Shown in pieces: positions 40,789 through 49,507 of a DNA stretch of 64,000 nucleotides; the stretch's first letter is position 1, and each line of letters begins with the position of its first letter. The DNA is from Variovorax sp. UMC13 (lineage in GTDB: Bacteria; Pseudomonadota; Gammaproteobacteria; Burkholderiales; Burkholderiaceae_C). A program made the position numbers and the translations under genes. The stretch covers positions 67,501-131,500 of the forward strand of contig NZ_LZZW01000029.1 in NCBI RefSeq assembly GCF_014170375.1, in the 5' to 3' direction. Under the pieces are notes generated by a model. It searched no databases. It saw only the letters and a list, made by a program, of their open reading frames with translations, and was not told the DNA's origin.

Positions 40789-41475
40789 TCATGCGGCCCG
40801 GGGCTGGGCGCGGCGCTGGCGTTTTTCCAGGCGGCCCAGCAGCACGACCAGCGGCCACAGCAGCGCCAGGTAGATCAGCGCGGCCAGCACGATGGGCGTG
40901 GGGTTGTAGAGCATCGATTGCGCGGAGCGCGCGGCATAGAGCATCTCGGGCACCGACACCACGCTGGCGATGGTGGTGAGCTTCACCACCTCGATCATGT
41001 TGCTCACCAAGTCGGGGAACACGTTGCGCACCGCCTGCGGAATCTCGACGTACACCAGGCTGCCGACCCGGCCCATGCCGGTCGACAGCGCCGCCTCGCG
41101 CTGGCCGCGCGGCACCGATTCGAGCCCGGCGCGCAGGATCTCGCCGAAGTAGCTCGAGTTGTTCAGCATGAAGCCCAGCGCCACGCAGGCCATGGGCGAG
41201 AGCTCCAGGCCGAGGTAGGGCAGGCCGGTGTACAGGAAGATCAGCAGCACCAGCGGCGGAAAGGCGCGGAAGAAGTCGATGTACACCACCAGCAGCGCGC
41301 GCACCAGCCGGTTGCGGACCACGAAGCCGGTCACCGCCAGCACCATGCCGGCGCCGATCCCGAGCGGGATCACCCACACCGACAGCAGCAGCGTGTTGAG
41401 CAGGCCCTGCAGCACGTAGGGCGTGACCTCGCGCACCACGTCGAGGTTGAAGAAGTATTGGAGGATGAGTTCCAT
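40789..41475 (-). CDS. Polar amino acid type ABC transporter permease (second of pair)
   Basis: 228 residues, HisM/GlnP type. The N-terminus YVLQGLLNTLLLSVWVIP and the cytoplasmic EAA loop REAALSTGMGRVGSLVYVEIPQAVRN are present. About five membrane segments. Forms a heterodimer with the permease encoded just upstream (24 bases). Likely carries hydantoins or carbamoyl amino acids, given the enzymes that follow. Confidence 0.9.
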   Translation of the reverse strand: MELILQYFFNLDVVREVTPYVLQGLLNTLLLSVWVIPLGIGAGMVLAVTGFVVRNRLVRALLVVYIDFFRAFPPLVLLIFLYTGLPYLGLELSPMACVALGFMLNNSSYFGEILRAGLESVPRGQREAALSTGMGRVGSLVYVEIPQAVRNVFPDLVSNMIEVVKLTTIASVVSVPEMLYAARSAQSMLYNPTPIVLAALIYLALLWPLVVLLGRLEKRQRRAQPRAA

Positions 41476-41499
41476 GAGGAGGGGCTCCGTTCGGCGGCT

Positions 41500-42180
41500 T
41501 CAGTGGCGACCCGCGCCGTAACGCCGTTCGATGTAGCGCCCGGCGATCACCACGGGCAGGAAGATCACGAGGTAGCCCAGCGCGCCCAGCATCAGCGGCG
41601 TGGGGTTGCCCGCGAAGCTGGTGGCCGAGGTGGCCTGGTTCAGGATCTCGTTGAGCCCGGCCACCGAGCCGTAGGCCGTGCCCTTGGTGATGGCGATCAC
41701 GCGGTTGGTCAGCGGCGCCACCATCAGGCGGCAGGACTGCGGCAGCAGCACGTGCACCATGGCCTGCGTGTGGGTCATGCCGGTGGAGCGCGCGGCCTCC
41801 ATCACGCCGCGCGGCTGGGATTCGATGCCGGCCCAGAACACCTCTTCGGAGAAGGCCGCGAGCACCAGCGTCAGCGCCAGCCAGGTCGATGCGAAGGCCC
41901 CCAGCGACAGCCCCAGGAAGGGCAGCGCGAAGTACAGCAGGATGATGAGCACCAGCGGCGGCAGCGCGCGGAAGATGTCGACCAGCGTCGACACCGCCAG
42001 CGGCAGCCCGCGCACCGGCAGGCTGCGCAGGTAGGCCAGCAGCAGGCCCAGCGCCAGGCCGGCGGCGATCACCGCCAGGCCCAGCTCGATGGTCACGCGC
42101 GCGCCGTCGAGGATCTGGGGCAGGTAGCGCGCGGCGATGTCGCCGTTGAAGAAGGTGAAGGCGAGCTTGTCGAACTGCAT
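41500..42180 (-). CDS. Polar amino acid type ABC transporter permease (first of pair)
   Basis: 226 residues, HisQ/GlnP type. YLPQILDGARVTIELGLAVIA at the N-terminus and the EAA loop MEAARSTGMTHTQAMVHVLLPQSCR. Gaps of 21 and 24 bases join it with ATPase and partner permease genes. Confidence 0.9.
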   Translation of the reverse strand: MQFDKLAFTFFNGDIAARYLPQILDGARVTIELGLAVIAAGLALGLLLAYLRSLPVRGLPLAVSTLVDIFRALPPLVLIILLYFALPFLGLSLGAFASTWLALTLVLAAFSEEVFWAGIESQPRGVMEAARSTGMTHTQAMVHVLLPQSCRLMVAPLTNRVIAITKGTAYGSVAGLNEILNQATSATSFAGNPTPLMLGALGYLVIFLPVVIAGRYIERRYGAGRH

Positions 42181-42201
42181 GCGGCGTTCCCGTTCGGGCG
42201 C

Positions 42202-42960
<759 letters not shown>

Positions 42961-42995
42961 CGGTGGGGAATGGAGAGCAGGGTGGCGCGCGGCGC

Positions 42996-43838
42996 TTACT
43001 GGCAGACCGGCTTGGCGGTGGTGGCCTCGTAGCCGAACAGGCCCGGGATGCCGTGGCCGGCCGGCGAGACGACGGTGGCCGAGTCGGCGGCCGGCGCGGC
43101 GCCGAACCACTTGGCGTGCATCTTCTGCAGCGAGCCGTCGAGCTTCATGCACTTGAGCACGTTGCTCACCTGGTCACGCCCGGCCTTGTCGTCGAGGCGG
43201 AAGGGGATGGCCCAGACCGAACCGGTCTTGATCGTGAAGGTGGTCTTGATGGCCGGCGTGCTCTTGGCGGCCCAGGCCGAGGGCGTGACGCCGGCCAGGT
43301 TGGCGTCGCCGCGGCCGGAGATCACGGCCTGCACCGCATCGGCGTTGGTGCCGTAGACGGCGATCTCGTAGCCGTACTGCGCCTGGTTGTTGCGCGCCCA
43401 TTCCTCGGGGCCCGAGCCCTTGTTGACGGCGATGGTCTTGCCCTTGAGGTCCTCGAGGCGCTGGATGTCGTTGCGGTCCTTCTTCATGACCAGCGTGAAG
43501 TTGTTCTCCAGGTAGCCCTCGGTGAACAGCACCGACTTCGCGCGCTCGGGCGACACGGTGGTGGGCGCCATCAGGAAGTCGAACTTGCCGGCGTTGAGCG
43601 CGGGGATCAGCGCCGAGTACTGCGCGCCTTCGATCTCGATCTTGCGTCCCAGGCGGCGCGCGATCTCCTCGCCCAGCTCGACGTTGAAGCCCTGGAAGCC
43701 GCCGCTCAGCTTCGGAAACGCATGGGGCGGGAAGTTGGGGTCGATGCCGGTGCGCAGCGGTGTGGTCTGGGCGACGGCGGTGCCGATGGCGCAAGCGAAG
43801 GCCAGGGGCGCGAGCAGGAACTTCAGGTGACGGGACAT
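42996..43838 (-). CDS. Polar amino acid type ABC substrate-binding protein
   Basis: 280 residues with signal peptide (LKFLLAPLAFACAIGTAVAQ). SBP_bac_3 fold: LRTGIDPNFPPHAFPKLSGGFQGFNVELGEEIARRLG at the start, and KGKTIAVNKGSGPEEWA in lobe 2. Two ATGs are close together; I choose 43838, eight bases after GGAGAA, over 43844. First gene of the hydantoin operon. It may bind hydantoins or N-carbamoyl amino acids (inference from context). Confidence 0.9.
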   Translation of the reverse strand: MSRHLKFLLAPLAFACAIGTAVAQTTPLRTGIDPNFPPHAFPKLSGGFQGFNVELGEEIARRLGRKIEIEGAQYSALIPALNAGKFDFLMAPTTVSPERAKSVLFTEGYLENNFTLVMKKDRNDIQRLEDLKGKTIAVNKGSGPEEWARNNQAQYGYEIAVYGTNADAVQAVISGRGDANLAGVTPSAWAAKSTPAIKTTFTIKTGSVWAIPFRLDDKAGRDQVSNVLKCMKLDGSLQKMHAKWFGAAPAADSATVVSPAGHGIPGLFGYEATTAKPVCQ

Positions 43839-44093
43839 GAGCATTTCTCCAGAAAAAATCGCAGACCGGATGGCCGTTGGCCACAAGGCGACCGGCACCG
43901 GAGGGGTGTGCTCCGGCGATGCGATGAATTATTTCGAGGGAGAAAGGCCGCGTCGATTGATGCTTTGTGCAGCGTCGTTGCGCGTGCGTTAACACCTCGC
44001 GCCAGGGCGGTGCGGTGCGTAAAGAATGCCCATCCGAAGTGCGGCGTGCATGCTATTGGGGCATTCCCTTGGATGGGCGCCGATGGCGCGCGA
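43839..44093 (-). other. Intergenic region between lysR and the hydantoin operon
   Basis: 255 bases that should hold the promoter of the operon. The only structure I see is an imperfect long-range inverted repeat near the lysR end, GCCCATCC (44028-44035) with GGATGGGC (44071-44078), followed on the minus strand by ATTCTTT. It could be a weak terminator of lysR or a regulator site. No clear -35/-10 pair stands out. Confidence 0.4.
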
Positions 44094-45008
44094 TCAGCTG
44101 TCCTGCGGCTTCGGCGCGGCCAGGCCACGCTGCATCAGCACGCTGCGCAAGGTGCGCACGAAGGCTTCGGCGGCCGGCGAGAGCGGGTCGGTGCGCAGGT
44201 GGACCAGATGCGCCACCAAGGGCTCCAGCCCCTCGACCGGCAGGATGCGAAAGCGCGCGTCGGGCCAGGCCTGCAGCGAGAACTCGTCGACCAGCGCGAT
44301 GCCCGCGCCCAGGTGCGTGAGCGCACAGGCGTTCTGCGGCGAGCCGACTTCCAATGTCATGCGCGGCGCGTCGTCGAGTGGGGCGAAGAAGTTGCGCACC
44401 AGCTCGCCGAAGGGCGTGCCGCGCGGGTACGACATCAGGTCGTAGGGCAGCAGGTCTTCGGCGCCGACCGCGTTGCGCGCGGCCAGCGGATGCGTGCGGG
44501 GGCAGATGCAGACGATGCGGCAGCGTGCGATCGGCTGGGTGCTGAGGTTGGGATGGTCCACCGCTTCCAGTGAGATGCCCAGGTCGAAGTGCCGGCTCAG
44601 CAGGCGCTCGCGCAGCAGGTCCTGGTTGAGGCACTTGAAGTGCACACGGGTCTCGGGATTGGCCTGGTGGTATTGCGCGATGGCCATCGGCACCAGCATG
44701 TGACCGATGCCGGGGCTCGACACCACGCTGACCAGGCCCGAACGGCGCGCCATGAGCTCGTGCGTGAGGTCGCTGATGCGCTGCACGCCCTGGTAGACGT
44801 CCTCGACCTCGTGGTAGAGCCGGCGTGCCTCGGCGGTGGGAGAGAGCCGGCCCTTGATGCGGATGAACAGCGGGAAGTTGAGCTGGGTCTCGGTGTGCGA
44901 GAGCACGCGGCTGATGGCGGGCACCGACACGTGCAGCAACCGGGCCGCATCGCTGACCGAACCGGTGGCCATGATGGCCCGGAACACTTCGATTTGACGA
45001 AAATTCAT
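44094..45008 (-). CDS. LysR family transcriptional regulator
   Basis: 304 residues. The N-terminal HTH is MNFRQIEVFRAIMATGSVSDAARLLHVSVPAISRVLSHTE split over residues 1-40, followed by a LysR substrate domain (VSVVSSPGIGHMLVPMAIAQYH). It is similar in style to LysR proteins that control amino acid and opine catabolism. It lies upstream of the hydantoin operon and downstream of the TIM-barrel gene, all on one strand, so either operon might be its target; the hydantoin operon is favoured. Confidence 0.9.
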   Translation of the reverse strand: MNFRQIEVFRAIMATGSVSDAARLLHVSVPAISRVLSHTETQLNFPLFIRIKGRLSPTAEARRLYHEVEDVYQGVQRISDLTHELMARRSGLVSVVSSPGIGHMLVPMAIAQYHQANPETRVHFKCLNQDLLRERLLSRHFDLGISLEAVDHPNLSTQPIARCRIVCICPRTHPLAARNAVGAEDLLPYDLMSYPRGTPFGELVRNFFAPLDDAPRMTLEVGSPQNACALTHLGAGIALVDEFSLQAWPDARFRILPVEGLEPLVAHLVHLRTDPLSPAAEAFVRTLRSVLMQRGLAAPKPQDS

Positions 45009-45069
45009 GGAGGGGGACTTTAACGACCGCGCCTGCGCGGCGCGATCGCCGGCCTCCGGCCCGTCCCGC

Positions 45070-45960
45070 TCAGACCACGCTGCGGTGCCGCTCGATGCAG
45101 ATGTCCAGTGTCTCGCTGCCCGGGCGCTGCCACCAGTCGAGGTTCGAGAAGATCTCGACCTCGCTGAAGCCCGCGAAGCCCGCGGCCTCGACCCAGCCGC
45201 GGATCTTCTTGAGCTCGATCACGCCGTCGCCCATCATCCCGCGGTCGCTCAGCAGATCGCGCGTGGGCAGGCGCCAGTCGCACACGTGGTAGGCCAGCAG
45301 GCGCTCGCGGCCGGCACGTTCAATCTGCTGCTGCAGCTTCGGGTCCCACCACACGTGGTAGACGTCGAGCGCCACGCCCAGCAGGCCGCTCCTGGCGGCG
45401 TCGAGTTCGTCGCAAAGGTCGAGCGCGTGTTCGAGCGTGTTGATGCAGGCGCGGTCGGCCGCCTGCATCGGGTGCAGCGGCTCGATGGCCAGCGGCATGC
45501 CGACCTCGCGCGCGTACTCGAGCGAAGCGGCGATGCCGTCGCGCACTTCGCCGCGCGCGCGGGCGAGGTCGGTGTAGGCCGGCTTGCCTTCGAGCGCGCC
45601 GGGCAGCGCGCCCACCACCAGCACCACGCAGGGCGAGCCCAGCGTCTTGGCTTCGTCGATGGCGCGCCGGTTGTCGTCGAGCGCGGCCTTCAGGCCCGCG
45701 GCGTCGGCGGCCGGGAAGAAGCCGCCGCGGCAGTAGCCCGAGAGGCTGATGTCGTGCGCCTTCAGCTGGCGCGCGACCTGGTCGAGGCCGACGGCCGCGA
45801 CCTGGTCGCGCCAGGGGCTGATCGCGCGGATGCCGCGCTCGGCGCACTGGTCGATGATGCGGTCCAGCGGCACCTCGGTGCCCGACTGCTTGCGCACCGT
45901 GGCGGTGTTGATCGAGAGCCAGTCGTGGTTGGACGAGAAGTCGCGCATCGTCGTGCTCAT
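45070..45960 (-). CDS. Sugar phosphate isomerase/epimerase family TIM-barrel protein
   Basis: 296 residues of the AP-endonuclease-2 (xylose isomerase-like) barrel. Visible metal-site segments: CVVLVVGALPG, LAIEPLHPM (Glu), GVALDVYHVWWD (Asp/His), LLAYHVCDW, and FSEVEIFS (Glu) near the end. Related proteins are sugar isomerases, epimerases or inosose dehydratases (IolE). It overlaps the DUF993 gene by ATGA and so works in the same pathway. Confidence 0.85.
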   Translation of the reverse strand: MSTTMRDFSSNHDWLSINTATVRKQSGTEVPLDRIIDQCAERGIRAISPWRDQVAAVGLDQVARQLKAHDISLSGYCRGGFFPAADAAGLKAALDDNRRAIDEAKTLGSPCVVLVVGALPGALEGKPAYTDLARARGEVRDGIAASLEYAREVGMPLAIEPLHPMQAADRACINTLEHALDLCDELDAARSGLLGVALDVYHVWWDPKLQQQIERAGRERLLAYHVCDWRLPTRDLLSDRGMMGDGVIELKKIRGWVEAAGFAGFSEVEIFSNLDWWQRPGSETLDICIERHRSVV

Positions 45961-47141
45961 TCCACGCCGTGCAGCGCCAGCAGCGTCTTCATGCGCCGCA
46001 CCGCCAGCTCGGGCTGTTCCAGCACGCTGGCCGCGTCGGCCAGGCGGAACAGCTCGGCGAAGTGCTGCAGCGAGCGCGTGCTCTGCTGGCCGCCGACCAT
46101 CGTGAAGTGCTTCTGGTGGCCGTTGAGCCAGGCCATGAACACCACGCCGGTCTTGTAGAAGCGGGTGGGCGCCGCGAAGATGTGGCGCGACAGCGGCACC
46201 GTGGGGCCCAGCAGCGCATGGAAGGTCTCGCTGTCGCCCTTGGCCAGCGCGCCCAGCGCGGTGCTCGCGGCGGGGGCGATGGCGTCGAAGATGCCCAGCA
46301 GCGCATCGCTCTTGCTGTGCGTCGCTTCGCTGCCGAAGCCATCGCCGGCGATCAGCTCGGCGTAGTTGAAGTCGTCGCCGGTGTACATGCGCACGCCCGA
46401 GGGCAGGCGGCGGCGCATCGAGATCTCCTTGTCCTTGTCGAGCAGGGAGATCTTGATGCCGTCGACCTTGTCCGGGTGCGCGGCGATGATGCCCAGCGCG
46501 GTGTCCATGGCCGCGTCGATGTCCTTCGTGCCCCAGTAGCCGGCCAGCGCCGGGTCGAACATGTCGCCCAGCCAATGCAGCACCACCGGTTGTTTCGCCT
46601 GACTCAGGATGCGGCCGTACACGCGCTCGTAGTCGGCCGGGCCGGTCGCCACGCGGGCCAGCGCGCGGCTGGCCATCACGATCAGCTTGCCGCCGAGCTT
46701 CTCGATGGCTTCCATCTGCGCTTCGTAGCCGCGGATCACGTCGTCGACGCTCTTCACCTCGTCGATGTTCAGGTGGTCGGTGCCACAGCCCGAGGCGACG
46801 AAGGCGCCGGGCACGTCCTTGGCGGCATCGAGCGAGCGGCGGATCAGTTCCAGCGAGGTGGGCCAGTCCAGGCCCATGCCGCGCTGCGCCGTGTCCATGG
46901 CCTCGGCCACGCCCAGGCCCAGCGAGAACAGGTGGCGGCGGTAGGCGATGGTGGTGTCCCAGTCGACCGCGGCCTGCAGCCACGGGTCGACCGCCGCGAG
47001 CGGATCGGCCACCACGTGCGCCGCCGAGTAGGCGATGCGGTTGAACTTCAGGCCCGCCTCGGGCTTGGCCAGCACCTGGCCGCGCAGGGCGTAGGGCGCC
47101 AGCGTGCCGCCGGCGGTGGGAAGGGTGATCGAGAGTGCCAT
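45957..47141 (-). CDS. DUF993 family protein (predicted aldolase-like TIM barrel)
   Basis: 394 residues, which I recognise as DUF993 from its start (ALSITLPTAGGTLAPYALRG) and the segments AFVASGCGTDHLNIDEVKS, VVLHWLGDMFDPALAGYWG and DGIKISLLDKDKE. The KIS lysine sits where a DapA-type Schiff base would be, consistent with its distant kinship to dihydrodipicolinate synthases (inference). No function is established as far as I know. It lies between Gfo/Idh/MocA and TIM-barrel isomerase genes with a ten-base gap and a four-base overlap. Confidence 0.82.
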   Translation of the reverse strand: MALSITLPTAGGTLAPYALRGQVLAKPEAGLKFNRIAYSAAHVVADPLAAVDPWLQAAVDWDTTIAYRRHLFSLGLGVAEAMDTAQRGMGLDWPTSLELIRRSLDAAKDVPGAFVASGCGTDHLNIDEVKSVDDVIRGYEAQMEAIEKLGGKLIVMASRALARVATGPADYERVYGRILSQAKQPVVLHWLGDMFDPALAGYWGTKDIDAAMDTALGIIAAHPDKVDGIKISLLDKDKEISMRRRLPSGVRMYTGDDFNYAELIAGDGFGSEATHSKSDALLGIFDAIAPAASTALGALAKGDSETFHALLGPTVPLSRHIFAAPTRFYKTGVVFMAWLNGHQKHFTMVGGQQSTRSLQHFAELFRLADAASVLEQPELAVRRMKTLLALHGVE

Positions 47142-47151
47142 GGCGCCGACC

Positions 47152-48315
47152 TCAGACCTTCAGCGCGGGCACGTCGACCCAGCGGCGGTCCTGCCACGAT
47201 TCGAGCGCGGCCTCTACCAGCTGCACGCCCTTGGCGCCTTCGGGCAGCGTCCACTTGTAGGGCTCGTTCTCGACCACGTGGCGGATGAAGTGTTCCCACT
47301 GGATCTTGAAGCCGTTGTCGTAGACCTGCGAGTCCGGGATCTCCTGCCACTGGTCGAAGAAGTTCATGGTCTGCTTCTCGTCGGGGTTCCACACCGGGCG
47401 CGGCGTGGCCACGCGCGACTGGGCGCGGCAGCTCGACAGGCCGGCCACGGCCGAGCCGTCGGTGCCGTCGACATGGAAGGTCACGAGGTCGTCGCGGCGC
47501 ACGCGCGTGGCCCAGCTCATGTTGAGCTGCGCGATCACGGGTTCGCCGTTGTGGCCGGTCAGTTCGCAGGTGGCGTAGGCCGCGTCGTCGGCCGTGGCCT
47601 GGTAGGGCTTGCCTTCTTCGTCCCAGCGGGTGGGGATGTGGGTGGCGCCGATGCACGACACCGACTTCACTTCGCCGAACAGGTTGTCCAGCACGTAGCG
47701 CCAGTGGCACATCATGTCCAGGATCATGCCGCCGCCGTCTTCCTTGCGGTAGTTCCAGCTCGGGCGCTGGATGGGCTGCAGGTCGCCTTCGAACACCCAG
47801 TAGCCGAACTCCAGGCGCACGCTCAGCATGCGGCCGAAGAAGCCGGCGCGGCGCAGCATGTCGAGCTTGCGCAGGCCGGGCAGGAACAGCTTGTCCTGCA
47901 CCGCGCCGTGCTTGAGGCCCGAGCCTTCGGCCAGGCGGGCGATCTCGACGGCTTCGTTGAGGTTGGTCGCGATCGGCTTCTCGCAGTAGACGTGCTTGCC
48001 GGCGCGGATGGCCTTGGCCAGCAGCGTGGGGCGCATCTGGGTGGTGCCGGCGTCGAAGAAGATGGTGTCGTCGGGGTTCTCGAGTGCCTTGTCGAGGTCG
48101 GTGCCCCAGCGTGCGATGCCGTGCTTCTTGGCGAGCGCTTCCATCTTCTCGGCGTTGCGGCCGATCAGGATCGGGTCGGGCATCACCTTGTCGCCGTTGG
48201 AGAGCGTGACGCCGCCCTGGGCGCGGATCGCGCAGATGGAGCGGATCAGGTGCTGGTTCATGCCCATGCGTCCGGTGACGCCGTGCATGATGAGTCCGAG
48301 TCGTTGTGTAGCCAT
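47152..48315 (-). CDS. Gfo/Idh/MocA family oxidoreductase
   Basis: 387 residues. The N-terminus is a Rossmann domain (LGLIMHGVTGRMGMNQHL), and AGKHVYCEKPIATNLNEAVEIARLAE carries the family EKP lysine. The C-terminal beta-sheet domain includes GGGMILDMMCHWRYVLD with the usual D-x3-H type catalytic positions. It probably oxidises a polyol, inositol-like or sugar substrate with NAD(P). The start at 48315 follows from the Rossmann fold; the frame upstream overlaps the Bug gene. Confidence 0.9.
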   Translation of the reverse strand: MATQRLGLIMHGVTGRMGMNQHLIRSICAIRAQGGVTLSNGDKVMPDPILIGRNAEKMEALAKKHGIARWGTDLDKALENPDDTIFFDAGTTQMRPTLLAKAIRAGKHVYCEKPIATNLNEAVEIARLAEGSGLKHGAVQDKLFLPGLRKLDMLRRAGFFGRMLSVRLEFGYWVFEGDLQPIQRPSWNYRKEDGGGMILDMMCHWRYVLDNLFGEVKSVSCIGATHIPTRWDEEGKPYQATADDAAYATCELTGHNGEPVIAQLNMSWATRVRRDDLVTFHVDGTDGSAVAGLSSCRAQSRVATPRPVWNPDEKQTMNFFDQWQEIPDSQVYDNGFKIQWEHFIRHVVENEPYKWTLPEGAKGVQLVEAALESWQDRRWVDVPALKV

Positions 48316-48362
48316 GGTTTTCTCTGCTTGCTTGCTTACTTGCGGGGTGGATCTGGGGGGGC

Positions 48363-49343
48363 TTATTGGGGCGACAGGCCGGCGGCCTTCACCAGCTTGG
48401 CGTTGCTGACGATTTCGTCCTTGATGTAGGCGTCGAATTGCTGGGGCGTGAGCGTCCAGGCGTCGGCGCCGAGCTTGAGGAAGCGTTCCTTGACCTCGGG
48501 GGTGGCGAGCGCCTTCACGACCTCGTCGTGCAGGCGGTTGACGATCTCGCGCGGCGTCTTGGCGGGCGCCATCATCCCGATCCAGAAGTTGAATTCCGAA
48601 CCGGGCACGCCGGCCTCGGCGGTGGTCGGCACGTCGGGCAGCGCGGCCGCGCGCTTGGGCGAGCCCACGGCCAGTGCGATCAGGTGGCCTTCCTTGATCT
48701 GGCCGATCACCGGCGCGATGGGCGAGAAGTAGTAGTCGACGCGGCCCGACAGCACTTCGGTCACTGCATCGGCTGAGCCCTTGAACGGGATGTTGGTGGC
48801 GTCGATGGCGGCGGCCATCTTGAACTTCTCGGCGTTCAGGTGCGTGGCGCTGCCCTGGCCGGCCGAGGCGAAGTTGATGGTGCCGGGCTTGGCCTTGGCG
48901 GCGGCCACCAGCTCCTTGAGCGTCTTGATGTTCTTCGACGGCGAGATCACCAGCGCGTTGGGCAGCGTCGCGACCGGCGTGATGCCGGCGAAGTCGCCCA
49001 GCGTGTCGAAGGGCAGTTTGGCGAAGGTCGACGGGCTCACCGTGTGCGAGGACGAGTGCAACATGATCGTGTAGCCGTCGGGCGCGGCCGTGGCCACGGC
49101 CTGCTGGCCGATGGTGCCGCTGGCGCCGCCGCGGTTGTCCACCACCAGCGTCTGGCCCATGCTCTGGCCCATCTTGTCGGTGATGGCGCGCGCAATGATG
49201 TCGGTGGTGCTGCCGGCCGCGAAGGGCACGATCACGCGGATCGGCTTGTTCGGGTAGGCGCCCTGGGCGGCGGCGCCGGAAGCGGTCAGCACGGTGAGGC
49301 ACGCCAGCGAGGCGGCCGCGGCGATGCGGGCGAAGGGGGTCAT
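48363..49343 (-). CDS. Bug family tripartite-tricarboxylate-type substrate-binding protein
   Basis: 326 residues, signal peptide (RIAAAASLACLTVLTASGAAAQ), then the Bug fold: PIRVIVPFAAGSTTDIIARAI, TLVVDNRGGASGTIGQQAV, LPNALVISPS. First gene of an apparent operon with the Gfo/Idh, DUF993 and TIM genes; it would catch the substrate in the periplasm. No TctAB-type membrane partner lies nearby. A perfect 20-bp palindrome lies 56 bases upstream of the start. Confidence 0.92.
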   Translation of the reverse strand: MTPFARIAAAASLACLTVLTASGAAAQGAYPNKPIRVIVPFAAGSTTDIIARAITDKMGQSMGQTLVVDNRGGASGTIGQQAVATAAPDGYTIMLHSSSHTVSPSTFAKLPFDTLGDFAGITPVATLPNALVISPSKNIKTLKELVAAAKAKPGTINFASAGQGSATHLNAEKFKMAAAIDATNIPFKGSADAVTEVLSGRVDYYFSPIAPVIGQIKEGHLIALAVGSPKRAAALPDVPTTAEAGVPGSEFNFWIGMMAPAKTPREIVNRLHDEVVKALATPEVKERFLKLGADAWTLTPQQFDAYIKDEIVSNAKLVKAAGLSPQ

Positions 49344-49399
49344 GAAAGTCTCCGTTGTGATGTCTCTGGCGCACCCGTCCGGGTGCTGGTGAACCGTCT

Positions 49400-49419
49400 A
49401 ATTCACCAATTGGTGAATT
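49400..49419. promoter_or_regulatory. Perfect 20-bp palindromic operator, regulon site 1
   Basis: AATTCACCAATTGGTGAATT, a perfect inverted repeat. Its halves AATTCACC and GGTGAATT recur around a four-base centre at 53780-53799 and 54539-54558. Predicted site of the TetR protein encoded at 53862-54521. Confidence 0.8.
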
Positions 49420-49507
49420 GAGGGGAATTTTCCGGCTTGGCGGGCCGCGGGTCAATCCGCGCGTGCGGGGTCGGGATCAGGGATTACCCGAAGAACGGGC
49501 GGACCGC

